A stretch of DNA of 64,000 nt from the NCBI RefSeq assembly GCF_900105755.1, contig NZ_FNTQ01000001.1, positions 4,464,001 to 4,528,000 of the forward strand, given 5' to 3'. Of the stretch, positions 16,308-23,732 are shown in pieces; positions within the stretch are counted from its first letter, which is position 1; every line of letters begins with the position of its first letter. Origin of the DNA: Streptomyces sp. Ag109_O5-10 (GTDB lineage Bacteria > Actinomycetota > Actinomycetes > Streptomycetales > Streptomycetaceae). The notes under the pieces were generated by a model that saw only the letters and a list, made by a program, of their open reading frames with translations, was not told the origin of the DNA and searched no databases. Both the position numbers and the translations under genes were made by a program.

Positions 16308-17171
16308 TCAGAGAGGTATAGGGCGATAGACTTTAAACGAGCCACTGACCAGGTGGCGCATCCAAAGCATTCGTTGGGTGACCGCCCTAATGCCATCATT
16401 TTGGTGGATAAGCCATGTTTCCCATGGGCCGGTATGGGAAAACATGCCGTTCCATATAATTGCTGTGTGTCGCCCGGTTGGGCCGACTCCCCATTCGTGA
16501 GTTGCACCACCATAGACCCACTGGAAATGGGCATATGCGAACTGGATGATATCGCCGTTTTGCCATGTCCCCCAATCCGTGTACGGGGGCTGCGTGATCT
16601 CGGTGCCCCAAACGTAATATGGGGGGTTGGAGAAGTTGCCTGGTCGAGCATGCGCAGCTTGCAATGCTGCGTTTACGAGGTCAGTGCACTCGCCGCCACC
16701 AACTTCCTGGCCCAGGCGAGAATTAGCGAAGTTTCGAACCGCATCCCCGGTCGGGTTGTGCGGATAATCGCTATGGCGGGTAGGTTCGGTCGAGCTGAAC
16801 GTTCCTGGATCCGGCGTCCTTGTTTTCAGTGGTGATTTCAGTCCGGCGGACTCGGAGGATGCAAAATCCTCGGCTGGGCTGGAAGATACGATTTCGATCC
16901 TTCCTGAAGCCTTTACGTAGAGCATGGAAGGACCGTCATCGCCGGAGTTACTTCGGGATCGATGCAATATATCAGCCACATGGATCTCGTAGTAGACGTC
17001 AAAATCAAGGCGGGGGTACAAGCGTATTCTCTCGGAATGCTGAGACGGACCAACAAATCCAACTAGTGGAACTGTCCGCTCGAAAGAGTCCAGATCTTGA
17101 TGCAGCTTGGAGACCATCAGGTCAGGTTCCGTGTCAATTTGGTGCTGGTTGGTGAGGTCGTGCGTTGTCAT
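16308..17171 (-). CDS. CHAP/NlpC-like amidase-domain protein
   Basis: A 287-residue protein (ATG 17171 preceded by AAGGCGAG). N-terminal module (about 30-95): LVGFVGPSQHSERIRLYPRL, YYEIHVADILH, MLYVKASGRIEIV, a small beta-rich domain found in assorted bacterial proteins. After a Ser/Pro linker (about 95-135) comes a cysteine-peptidase-like domain (about 140-285) with Cys162 in GGGECTDLV, His235 in GRHTAIIW and a polar position near HQN (256-258), plus GDIIQF, the usual CHAP order. CHAP domains cleave peptidoglycan amide bonds; some act in effector or toxin proteins. No signal peptide is seen, so release would need another route. Low GC and AICE location mark it as cargo together with the aegerolysin-like gene. 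Confidence 0.6.
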   Translation of the reverse strand: MTTHDLTNQHQIDTEPDLMVSKLHQDLDSFERTVPLVGFVGPSQHSERIRLYPRLDFDVYYEIHVADILHRSRSNSGDDGPSMLYVKASGRIEIVSSSPAEDFASSESAGLKSPLKTRTPDPGTFSSTEPTRHSDYPHNPTGDAVRNFANSRLGQEVGGGECTDLVNAALQAAHARPGNFSNPPYYVWGTEITQPPYTDWGTWQNGDIIQFAYAHFQWVYGGATHEWGVGPTGRHTAIIWNGMFSHTGPWETWLIHQNDGIRAVTQRMLWMRHLVSGSFKVYRPIPL

Positions 17172-17468
17172 TTTGAGTCTCGCCTTTCAGGTCTACCCAA
17201 CCCAGGCGTAGGTGGGCTTGCGCTGCGGCGGTATGCGTCCCGGGGTAGTGCCCTGGTGGAGGTGTAGGCACTTGCCGACTCGGAAATAATCTCCCGACGA
17301 TGGCACGGTGATCACGTGCTGCATGCGTGGGCTTTCCGGTGAAAGAGGTTAGCTAAGAGACCCTCCTTTACGGTACATCGACGAATCCCCAGGTGCACCC
17401 GGGGAGGAAGCCATGGGTGCCGGGGTGGTTGGGAGCGGCTTCAGCCGTCTTCCCCACCCGCACCCACC

Positions 17469-17625
17469 CCAGCTCCCATCCCGTACGCCGTCGACCCACA
17501 CACTGTGGAGCGGGCGTGGTTCATGGCGTCCAGGTGGAGCGCGCCACTGTACGAACGACCTGGACGCCATGGGCCGCGTCTGCTCGGCTCTGCCTGGGTC
17601 GATGGTGTACGGGGTGGGAGGCGCA
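17469..17625. repeat. 90-bp dispersed repeat inside a 64-bp-arm inverted repeat
   Basis: 17469-17558 is about 93% identical to 29257-29346 (6 differences in 90). Here the first 64 bp are also present in inverted, diverged form at 17560-17625, giving a long imperfect hairpin around the loop GGAGCGCGCCACTGTACGAA. No coding pattern is convincing, although one minus frame is shared by both copies (SFVQWRAPPGR). The whole 17172-17891 gap contains no other supported gene. Confidence 0.7.
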
Positions 17626-17891
17626 GCATCCGCCACAATCGACCCGCGGCCGGCGACGGCGCCCCCTTCATCCCGGTGCTGGCCGATCCCCCGCCGGAGG
17701 CACTGTTCTGACCTTGGCCGCGCTATGCGGTGGTCGGCTCATGGCCACCGGCCCTATCCACATGTGGGCGCGCGTCGGCGCAGCGCGGGCGGAGCGGGCC
17801 GTAGGCAGGAGCGGCGCCCGCGGCGGAGCCGGTAGCGCGCCCGGCGGAGCGGAGCGCAGCCGGGGCTTGAACCAGTAGAGAAAGTTGTAAC

Positions 17892-18170
17892 TCAGTCGGC
17901 ACTTGGGGCGGTTGTGATGCTGCGGGACTGTGCTGCGGCTCGTCGTAGAGCGTCGGCTAGTTGGTCGGCGGCGTCGGCGGACATGAGGATCTCTTGGGTC
18001 CACAGGATCGAGAGCCTGATGTCGCCGTTGAGCAGGTTGGTGGCAACGTCGACTTCCGTGCCGTTGCCGGTGACGTCGTACACGGCAAGGTCTGGATCAC
18101 TGCTGTAGGCGCTCATGCAGGCGAGCATGCCTGAGGCCCGGCTCCTGAGTGGGGCCGGGCTGTCAAGCAT
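17892..18170 (-). CDS. Small hypothetical AICE protein
   Basis: Ninety-two residues from ATG 18170 with AAGGGAG upstream. The core reads as a small soluble alpha/beta protein (YDVTGNGTEVDVATNLLNG, then LSILWTQEILMSADAADQLADALRRAA). No domain is recognised. It is the last gene of a minus-strand run 17892-18988 that is tightly packed (9 bp from the previous stop), so it is probably co-transcribed with the ATPase-fold protein gene. Confidence 0.6.
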   Translation of the reverse strand: MLDSPAPLRSRASGMLACMSAYSSDPDLAVYDVTGNGTEVDVATNLLNGDIRLSILWTQEILMSADAADQLADALRRAAAQSRSITTAPSAD

Positions 18171-18179
18171 CAAGTGAAC

Positions 18180-18563
18180 CTAGGCTCCCTTGACCTGGGG
18201 CTTGAAGGTGTATGCGCAGGGCGGGAGTTGTTCATCGTGCCGATGAGCCAGTGGCAGGAAGACCACCGGCCGGATCGTCCACGTGATGCGCGTGCTGGCC
18301 TGGGTGACGGACACCGTGCAGGGTTCTAAGCGCAGGAGGGCTCGTCGGGTTTCGGCGCGGCCGTCGTGGAGCCAGGCCCAGACCTCGTCTGAGGCGTCCG
18401 GGTCGAGTGCCGGTGAGATGGTGCGGAGCGCGATGGCGACCCATCTGTCTGCCTGGGGTGCGGAGTAGGCGTCGAAGGATGCCCGGAGTGCCGGCCACCG
18501 CATCCCGTCGGTGAGGTCCTCGGTCCAGCACTCGCACCAGAAGCCACGGCGGGGCTTGTCCAT
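18180..18563 (-). CDS. Hypothetical AICE protein
   Basis: A 127-residue soluble protein. The ATG at 18563 overlaps the stop of the preceding gene (TGATG), the usual coupling in this operon; a GTG six bases upstream is possible. It contains conserved-looking Trp and Cys residues (GFWCECWTEDLTDGMRWPAL, DEVWAWLHDGRAETRRALL). No family is recognised. Co-expression with the ATPase-fold protein suggests a shared regulatory role, but nothing more can be said. Confidence 0.65.
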   Translation of the reverse strand: MDKPRRGFWCECWTEDLTDGMRWPALRASFDAYSAPQADRWVAIALRTISPALDPDASDEVWAWLHDGRAETRRALLRLEPCTVSVTQASTRITWTIRPVVFLPLAHRHDEQLPPCAYTFKPQVKGA

Positions 18564-18988
18564 CAGCACGAGTGGCCTCCCCGCTGGGCGTTCACAAAGA
18601 GTTCCGCGGTGACCGTGTAGCCGCCGCCCGCGCCTTGGACGACGACCCTGTGTGCGAGGGCGCTGACCATGCCCAGGCCTCGGCCGTGCTCGGCGTCCTG
18701 GTCCTGGTACTCGACCTTCGGGGCATCGCCGCCTCCGTCGTCCGTCACCGACAGCGCGATCACCTGCGGTGCCACCGCCACGGCCAGGTGGAAGCTCCCG
18801 CGCTCCCCTCCGCTGCTCGTGTGAAGGAGTGCGTTAGTGCTCAGCTCGCTCACGATCAGGGCCGCGTCGTCCGCCAGGGGCGATCCGCGCAGGATGTCTC
18901 TCGTCCAGCGGCGAGCCCGGCTGACCTCTTCCGGAAATCCTGGGCAAGTCAGTCCCCAGACTCGGACTCGACTCGTATACTCGTGCAT
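18563..18988 (-). CDS. RsbW/HATPase_c anti-sigma-like ATP-binding protein
   Basis: A 141-residue single-domain GHKL ATPase of the kind common in Streptomyces regulation. The N-box is LIVSELSTNALLHTSS, the G1-type box VTDDGGG and the G2-type box EHGRGLGMV. Members bind ATP and act as anti-sigma factors or serine kinases on STAS-type antagonists; the partner here is unknown. The ATG at 18988 is chosen for its AAGGA site. The start region overlaps an operator-like sequence (ACTCGTATACTCGT at 18971), so the KorSA-type regulator may control this operon. Confidence 0.85.
   Translation of the reverse strand: MHEYTSRVRVWGLTCPGFPEEVSRARRWTRDILRGSPLADDAALIVSELSTNALLHTSSGGERGSFHLAVAVAPQVIALSVTDDGGGDAPKVEYQDQDAEHGRGLGMVSALAHRVVVQGAGGGYTVTAELFVNAQRGGHSC
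18971..18984. promoter_or_regulatory. Candidate GntR operator in the ATPase gene leader
   Basis: ACTCGTATACTCGT contains two ACTCGT half-sites in direct orientation. ACTCGT is the reverse of the ACGAGT half-site repeated before the other operons of this element. It overlaps codons 2-6 of the ATPase-fold gene. Confidence 0.35.
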
Positions 18989-19034
18989 ACAAGTTCCTTC
19001 ATGCTGGTAGGCCGCCATGTGCAGCGGGTTCGGG

Positions 19035-19466
19035 CTAGACGAGTTTCACGCCGTCGTGGGCGCGGACAGCCGCCGGGGTCATCGCGTCGAGTGCGTCCAG
19101 GACGCGGATCGCGTATGCCTCGTCGGCCAGGTCGGTGACTTCTTCGCGGGTGGCCCAGCGCAGTGCACGGGTCTCGTCGCCGGTCGTGGGCGTGCCGTCG
19201 GCGGCCTCACAGCGGAAGACCAGGGAGACGATCAGGCCCGTCATGTTCTTGTAGACACCGGTCAGAGTCGCCGGAAGAGCGATCTTGATGCCGGTCTCTT
19301 CGAGGACCTCGCGTTGCAGGGCCTCGGGGATGGTCTCCTCACGTTCGAGGACACCGCCCGGCGGCTCCCACTTGCCGTTGTCACGGCGCTGGATCAGGAG
19401 GGCACGGCCCTGGGGGTCGACAATGACCCCGGCGACGCTCACAGAGTGCGGGCGTTCTGTGCTCAC
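19035..19466 (-). CDS. Nudix hydrolase, Pif-like immunity protein
   Basis: A 143-residue Nudix protein; the box GGVLEREETIPEALQREVLE plus ETGI fits GX5EX7REUXEEXGU completely, so metal-dependent hydrolysis of a nucleoside-diphosphate derivative is likely. In pSAM2 the Pif protein, also a Nudix protein, blocks redundant transfer between cells that already carry the element. The location between the regulatory genes of an AICE makes the same role plausible here. GTG 19466 is preceded by GAGGAAC. It is divergent from the GntR gene, and an operator-like site lies between the two. Confidence 0.85.
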   Translation of the reverse strand: MSTERPHSVSVAGVIVDPQGRALLIQRRDNGKWEPPGGVLEREETIPEALQREVLEETGIKIALPATLTGVYKNMTGLIVSLVFRCEAADGTPTTGDETRALRWATREEVTDLADEAYAIRVLDALDAMTPAAVRAHDGVKLV

Positions 19467-19521
19467 GTTCCTCGGCCCTCCCGGATGGCTAGGCTCTCCA
19501 CCGTAGCAACTTCACTCGCCC

Positions 19522-19535
19522 ACTCGTCTAGATAC
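19522..19535. promoter_or_regulatory. Candidate operator before the GntR gene
   Basis: ACTCGTCTAGATAC, the same TAGA(C/T)-type box (reverse strand TCTAGACGAGT) found at 20404, 20485 and 23351. It lies 17 bp before the GTG start of the GntR-type regulator, just ahead of its RBS, consistent with autoregulation. Confidence 0.55.
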
Positions 19536-19552
19536 CTAAAGGAGTACACACA

Positions 19553-20341
19553 GTGAGCCCTCTTTCTTCGGGCCTCCTCGGTGATCTCGACCCCACGAGC
19601 GATCGTGCGGTCTTCCGGCAGATCGCCGACCAACTGCGCGAGGCCATCGACCGCGGGCGATTCCGCGAGGGTGAGAAACTGCCTTCCGAAGCGGAGCTGG
19701 TCGAGCACTACGGGGTCTCCCGGATGACCGTCCGCAACTCCTTCTCCATCCTCACCGGCGAGGGCCTGGTCCACGCCGAACACGGCAAGGGTGTCTTCGT
19801 CCGGCCCCGCCCGCCCGTGCGGCGCCTCGCCTCCGACCGGTTCGCTCGGCGCCATCGTGAGCAGGGGAAGTCCGCGTTCATCGTGGAGGCGGACGCGGCC
19901 GGCAGTCACCCGCAGGTCGACAGCCTTGAGGTCAAGGAAGAGAAGGCCAGTCAGGACGTCTCCACCCGGCTCGGCTCCGTACGGCGCGTGCTGGCCCGGC
20001 GGCGCCGGTATCTGCTGGACGGGCGACCCGTGGAGTTCGCGACCTCCTACCTCCCCCTCGACATCGCCCGCGGCACCCAGATCGCCGAACCCAACCCCGG
20101 CCCCGGCGGCATCTACGCCCGCCTCGAAGAACTGGGCCACCGCCTCGACCACTTCGAAGAGGAGATCCGCGCCCGGATGCCCTCCCCCTCCGAGGTCAAG
20201 ACGCTCCACCTCGCGGCCGGCGTGCCCGTGATCCACCTCATCCGGACCGCCTTCGACACCGAGGGACGTGCTGTCGAAGTGTGCGACACGGTGATGGCGG
20301 CGGACGCCTACGTGCTGTCGTACCAGCTTCCTGCGACCTGA
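19553..20341 (+). CDS. GntR/HutC-family regulator, KorSA-like
   Basis: A 262-residue repressor-type protein. Winged helix at about residues 20-85 (VFRQIADQLREAIDRGRFRE, then KLPSEAELVEHYGVSRMTVR) and a UTRA effector domain at about 105-255. In pSAM2 the equivalent KorSA represses the activator/replication genes and keeps the element silent in the chromosome. The gene begins with GTG 19553 after AAAGGAG. TAGACGAGT-type boxes sit before this gene, before the small gene at 20512 and before the Spd gene at 23380, which suggests that it coordinates transfer and replication functions; this regulon is inferred from sequence repeats. Confidence 0.9.
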   Translation: MSPLSSGLLGDLDPTSDRAVFRQIADQLREAIDRGRFREGEKLPSEAELVEHYGVSRMTVRNSFSILTGEGLVHAEHGKGVFVRPRPPVRRLASDRFARRHREQGKSAFIVEADAAGSHPQVDSLEVKEEKASQDVSTRLGSVRRVLARRRRYLLDGRPVEFATSYLPLDIARGTQIAEPNPGPGGIYARLEELGHRLDHFEEEIRARMPSPSEVKTLHLAAGVPVIHLIRTAFDTEGRAVEVCDTVMAADAYVLSYQLPAT

Positions 20342-20403
20342 TCGTCATGGTTTGCGGTGGTGCGCGGGGGACGCTTCCTCGACTCGTACACCCCGACACG
20401 CTT

Positions 20404-20419
20404 ACTCGTATAGACGAGT
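20404..20419. promoter_or_regulatory. Palindromic GntR operator candidate
   Basis: ACTCGTATAGACGAGT is an inverted repeat with 6-bp arms (ACTCGT/ACGAGT) around ATAG, the most symmetric of the set. It lies about 108 bp before the transfer-operon start at 20512, well placed for promoter control. Confidence 0.65.
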
Positions 20420-20484
20420 GGGCAAGTTGTGTGGCAGGGTGATCGTCATGAGCCCGGGAGTTCGGGTTCGTGGATCGCTACATG

Positions 20485-20500
20485 TATAGACGAGTAGATA
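20485..20500. promoter_or_regulatory. Second operator copy before transfer operon
   Basis: TATAGACGAGTAGATA immediately before the GGAG ribosome site of the gene at 20512. The same box-RBS arrangement (CTAGACGAGTAGATAAGGAG) recurs at 23351. Confidence 0.6.
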
Positions 20501-20511
20501 GGAGATATTCC

Positions 20512-20874
20512 GTGCGCACCATCCGTGTGGAGACCACCGCCGCCACGATCCTGCTGACGGAGGCCCCCGAGCCGAAGGTCCGCGACCGCCAGACCGGCGA
20601 GATCGCCAAGGACGCAGTGAGCGGGGAGGCGCTGATGACCATCGGCGTCGTCTACATCGAGGACGGGGAGTCCGCCCTGATCAAGGTCACCGTTCCCGAG
20701 GGCGGTGTCTCCGAAGGGCTCGTCCTCGGCTCGCCCGTCTCGCTGCCGGGACTCGTCGCCCGGCCGTGGGAGTCCGTGTTCAACGGCCAGCAGCGTCACG
20801 GCATCGCCTACCGCGCCGCCGCCGTCACCCCGGCCGCCTTCCCGGTCAGCGCCGGGACTGGGGCTGCTGCCTGA
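20512..20874 (+). CDS. SCO3933-type small AICE protein
   Basis: A 120-residue protein (GTG 20512 after AGGAGAT). It matches in position and general make-up the small regulatory/transfer-associated protein that precedes the TraB/FtsK gene in many Streptomyces AICEs. Features: beta-rich N-terminus (VRTIRVETTAATILLTEAPE), KVRDRQTGEIAKDA, VTVPEGGVSEGLVLGSPVSL and an Ala-rich tail. No enzymatic motif. Its stop overlaps the translocase start (TGATG), so they are translated together. Function is unproven. Confidence 0.75.
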   Translation: MRTIRVETTAATILLTEAPEPKVRDRQTGEIAKDAVSGEALMTIGVVYIEDGESALIKVTVPEGGVSEGLVLGSPVSLPGLVARPWESVFNGQQRHGIAYRAAAVTPAAFPVSAGTGAAA

Positions 20875-22253
20875 TGTCCGACCTGACGACATTCCTGGAG
20901 GTGGGTGGTCCCCTCGCCGCGTTCGGCGGTGGGGCCGCCTACACCCGGGCCAAGCACCCGGCGGTCTACTGGTCCGTGGTCGGCGGCCCGATGTCCACGG
21001 TCCGCATGCTCAGCTCGTACGCCTCCGTCATGGAAGCCTGCGGCCTGACCGTGGCGCCCTCCCGGCTCAGGGTCCTCGCCGTCAAGGCCGCCACCCGGCG
21101 TGAGGTCCGACCGGTCCCGCCCCGCAGGGGCATCCTCCGTCCCACCTGGACCGGGTTACGCCTCCGCCTCCGCCTCGCCCCCGGGCAGGAACCTGCCGAC
21201 GTCGCCGCCTCGGCCGAACGCCTGCGGCATGCCTGGGGAGTTCACGCCGTCTACGTGACCACCGTCAAACCGGGCGTCGTGGAACTACGGCTCGTCGGGT
21301 ACGACGTCCTGCGCCGGGTCCGGATGCCTCGCAAGACCGGCGGCGGTTTCCTCAAGGTGCCGGTGGCGCTGCGCGAGGACGCCATGCCCTTCGTACGCGA
21401 CTACCGCAGCGTTCCCCACCAACTCACCCTCGGCGCAACCCTTTCCGGCAAGTCCATGTACCTGCGCCACCTCATCTCCGGACTTGCCCGGCAAGAAGGC
21501 GTCGCGCTCGTCGGAATCGACTGCAAGCGCGGCGTCGAACTGGCTCCCTTCGCCGCCCGCCTTTCCGCCCTCGCCACCGACCCGGACGAAGCCGCTGAAC
21601 TGCTGCCCGTGCTGGTGAAGGAAATGGAGGACCGATACGACCTGATCAAGGCCCGCCAGGGCATCGCCCCGGACACCCCCGACGAAGAGATCACCTCCGA
21701 CATCTGGGGCCTTCCCGACGCCCAACGCCCCTCCCCCATCGTTCTGTTCATCGACGAGGTGGCGGAACTCTTCCTCACCGCGAGCCGCAGAGACGAAGAC
21801 CGCCGCGACGAGATGGTCACCCAGCTCATCCGCCTCGCCCAGCTCGGCCGCGCGGCCGGCATCTACCTCGAAGTCTGCGGCCAGCGCTTCGGCGCCGAAC
21901 TCGGCAAGGGCGCCACCATGCTCCGCGCCCAGCTCACCGGTCGTGTCTGCCACCGCGTCAACGACGAGGCCTCCGCCAAGATGGCCCTCGGCGACATCGC
22001 ACCCGAAGCCGTCTACGCCGCCTGCTCCATCGCCCCCGAGACACCCGGCCTAGCGGTAGCGGGCGACACCTCCGGTGGCTGGTCCCGCATCCGCACGCCC
22101 TACCTCTCCATCGCCGATGCTGCGGCCATGTGCCAGGACTCGGCCGACCTGGTCCCCGACGTCTCTGCCCTCAAGCCCTTCCGGCCCGACGTCCCCGTAC
22201 GACCGCTCACCACGCCGAGCCCCGTCGTGCAGCCGCACCCCGTCGCCGACTGA
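20874..22253 (+). CDS. FtsK/SpoIIIE-type conjugative DNA translocase (TraB/TraSA)
   Basis: A 459-residue hexameric ATPase-type protein that in AICEs moves double-stranded element DNA into the recipient mycelium. Walker A is GATLSGKS (about residue 188), Walker B is IVLFIDEVAEL (about 290) and a downstream RLAQLGRAAGIYLEVCGQRF block fits the FtsK motor. No clear transmembrane helices are found, as is usual for the short AICE forms. The ATG at 20874 overlaps the previous stop; the upstream in-frame extension is disregarded. It leads the operon that continues with the DUF2637/Spd genes. Confidence 0.93.
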   Translation: MSDLTTFLEVGGPLAAFGGGAAYTRAKHPAVYWSVVGGPMSTVRMLSSYASVMEACGLTVAPSRLRVLAVKAATRREVRPVPPRRGILRPTWTGLRLRLRLAPGQEPADVAASAERLRHAWGVHAVYVTTVKPGVVELRLVGYDVLRRVRMPRKTGGGFLKVPVALREDAMPFVRDYRSVPHQLTLGATLSGKSMYLRHLISGLARQEGVALVGIDCKRGVELAPFAARLSALATDPDEAAELLPVLVKEMEDRYDLIKARQGIAPDTPDEEITSDIWGLPDAQRPSPIVLFIDEVAELFLTASRRDEDRRDEMVTQLIRLAQLGRAAGIYLEVCGQRFGAELGKGATMLRAQLTGRVCHRVNDEASAKMALGDIAPEAVYAACSIAPETPGLAVAGDTSGGWSRIRTPYLSIADAAAMCQDSADLVPDVSALKPFRPDVPVRPLTTPSPVVQPHPVAD

Positions 22254-22319
22254 CCCTCTCCCGGCCTCTTCGCGCCATGCCCCTACCCCTCCATGCCCGA
22301 AACCGGAAGGAGCCGCATC

Positions 22320-22934
22320 ATGCGCGCCCAGCTGGCCCGCGTCGACGCGGTGCTCGTACAGGCGCTCATCGCCGCCGCGCTGTCCTTCGCTCACCTCCAC
22401 GACGTCGCCTCGGCGGCCGGACAGGACGGATGGAAAGCCTGGGCCTACCCCGTCTCCGTCGACCTGCTGCTCGTCGCCGCCTGGCGCCGTCTGCGCACCG
22501 GCACCACGAAGGCCTCCGCCTGGTGCTGGTTCGTCATCGCCCTCGTCGCATCCCTCGGTGCGAACGTCGCCACCGCCGGCCTTCTCGACCTCGGCGACGT
22601 CCCCGCCTGGCTGCGCATCCTCGTCGCCGGATGGCCGGCCGTCGCCTTCCTCGGCGGCACCCTCCTCGCCCACACAACGCCCAGGGCACCCAACGCCATA
22701 GAGACCGCCGATGACGACCAGGAGGAAGAGCCCGAACCGACTCCGGAGACGCAGGCCGAAGAACGACCGTCCGCACTCCCAACCGTCCCGGTCCCGGCCG
22801 CCCTCGTCGCGCACGCCCGCAAGGTCGCCAGCGAGCACCACACCCGCACCGGCACTCCCATCGACACCCCGACCCTCCGCGCCCGCCTCGGCGTACCCGC
22901 CCCCATGGCCGAAGCCATCGCTGCCCAGCTCTGA
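22320..22934 (+). CDS. DUF2637 (SpdB-like) membrane protein
   Basis: A 204-residue protein; ATG 22320 with GAAGGAG upstream is preferred over an ATG at 22293. Four hydrophobic segments (about 10-30, 42-58, 70-92, 97-118) are followed by a charged cytoplasmic region (DDDQEEEPEPTPETQAEE) and a small helical C-terminal domain. DUF2637 proteins accompany the translocase in AICEs and are thought to help intramycelial spread (the pock phenotype); a direct mechanism is not established. It lies 66 bp after the translocase in the same operon. Confidence 0.8.
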   Translation: MRAQLARVDAVLVQALIAAALSFAHLHDVASAAGQDGWKAWAYPVSVDLLLVAAWRRLRTGTTKASAWCWFVIALVASLGANVATAGLLDLGDVPAWLRILVAGWPAVAFLGGTLLAHTTPRAPNAIETADDDQEEEPEPTPETQAEERPSALPTVPVPAALVAHARKVASEHHTRTGTPIDTPTLRARLGVPAPMAEAIAAQL

Positions 22935-22951
22935 AAGGAGAACCAGGACTC

Positions 22952-23143
22952 GTGACCGCCAACCGCCGCTTCCGCAACGTCACCCGCATCGGCCCCGTCC
23001 AGGTCGGCACCGCCTACGACGACCGGGGCCGCGAGAAGCACACCGCCGCCTGCTCCGCACCCCGCTGCGGCTTCTCCGCCGACTACGACAGCCGCGCCGC
23101 CGCCGAACTCGCCGCCCGCACCCACCGCTGCCCCGTCCGCTGA
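22952..23143 (+). CDS. Small mobile-element transfer protein
   Basis: Sixty-three residues from GTG 22952 after AAAGGAG. Two CxxxC-like Cys positions (ACSAPRCGFSADYDS and THRCPVR) suggest a small metal-binding fold. It matches the short proteins that lie between the DUF2637 and Spd membrane genes in related AICEs. Spacing to neighbours is 17 bp on each side, so it is operonic. Function unknown. Confidence 0.65.
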   Translation: MTANRRFRNVTRIGPVQVGTAYDDRGREKHTAACSAPRCGFSADYDSRAAAELAARTHRCPVR

Positions 23144-23159
23144 AAGGACCCCGCACCCC

Positions 23160-23354
23160 GTGACCCTCAACCTGCCACTCGTCGTCGTCCTCGGCTTTTT
23201 CGCCTGGGCGGCCATCAAGTACCTCGGCGTCCGCACCTGGATCGTCGTCCTGGTCGCCCTCTTCGGCTTCTGGCTCTCACACACCTTCCTCGCCCCCGCC
23301 ATCGAATCCGGCACGCGCAGCGGCGTGACCGTCATTAACGGCTCACATGACTAG
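23160..23354 (+). CDS. Small membrane protein, Spd-like
   Basis: Sixty-four residues from GTG 23160 (GAAAGGACC upstream). Two hydrophobic helices (about 5-21 and 26-46) with little outside them. Likely one of the short spread-associated membrane proteins of AICEs. The end of the gene (GGCTCACATGAC) touches the operator-like box at 23351, so transcription of the next gene may be separately controlled. Confidence 0.6.
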   Translation: MTLNLPLVVVLGFFAWAAIKYLGVRTWIVVLVALFGFWLSHTFLAPAIESGTRSGVTVINGSHD

Positions 23355-23365
23355 ACGAGTAGATA
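23351..23365. promoter_or_regulatory. GntR operator copy before the Spd gene
   Basis: CTAGACGAGTAGATA followed directly by AAGGAG. Same box and RBS linkage as at 20485. Confidence 0.6.
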
Positions 23366-23379
23366 AGGAGATGCCTGCC

Positions 23380-23634
23380 GTGTTCCTGCCGAAGTACCCA
23401 GACAACCCCACACCGCCGCCCGCACACACCTACACCCCCACCTCGACCGGCCCGGCGCCCGCGCGGCGCTCCGCGCTCCCGGCCGTTTCCGTCAGTACCG
23501 GCGCCGTCGTCGCCGTCATCACGGGCGGCGTGGTCCTCACCGCGCTGCTGACCGCCGTCGCCGTGTCGGCCGTCTCCGTGGCCGTCGCCGCCGTGGTCCT
23601 GCGCTCTTTGCTGCGCGAACACAACCGGCGCTGA
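23380..23634 (+). CDS. SpdD-like membrane protein
   Basis: Eighty-four residues. The GTG at 23380 is preferred because the AAGGAG site lies 9 bp upstream; the in-frame ATG at 23371 abuts that site directly and would be poorly spaced. A Pro/Thr-rich N-terminus (FLPKYPDNPTPPPAHTYTPT) is followed by one long hydrophobic region (about 40-75), as in the SpdD family of AICE spread proteins. It directly precedes rep by 98 bp. Confidence 0.65.
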   Translation: MFLPKYPDNPTPPPAHTYTPTSTGPAPARRSALPAVSVSTGAVVAVITGGVVLTALLTAVAVSAVSVAVAAVVLRSLLREHNRR

Positions 23635-23732
23635 TCCCTCCGCCCGACCCCTGGGGCGGCCACGACACCGCCAAGCATCCGGCCGCCCCGGGGCCCGTCA
23701 CTCCTGACCGAGCCAGCCAGAAGGAGCCAGCC

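Noticed and set aside
17505..17878. Short overlapping plus and minus frames in the 17.2-17.9 kb gap
   Set aside because: They follow the inverted-repeat sequence, lack RBS and any family pattern.
19036..19044. TAGACGAGT at the 3' end of the Nudix gene
   Set aside because: Matches the operator half-site but overlaps the Nudix stop codon and lies 48 bp beyond the start codon of the next gene's reading region without a promoter role; may be chance.
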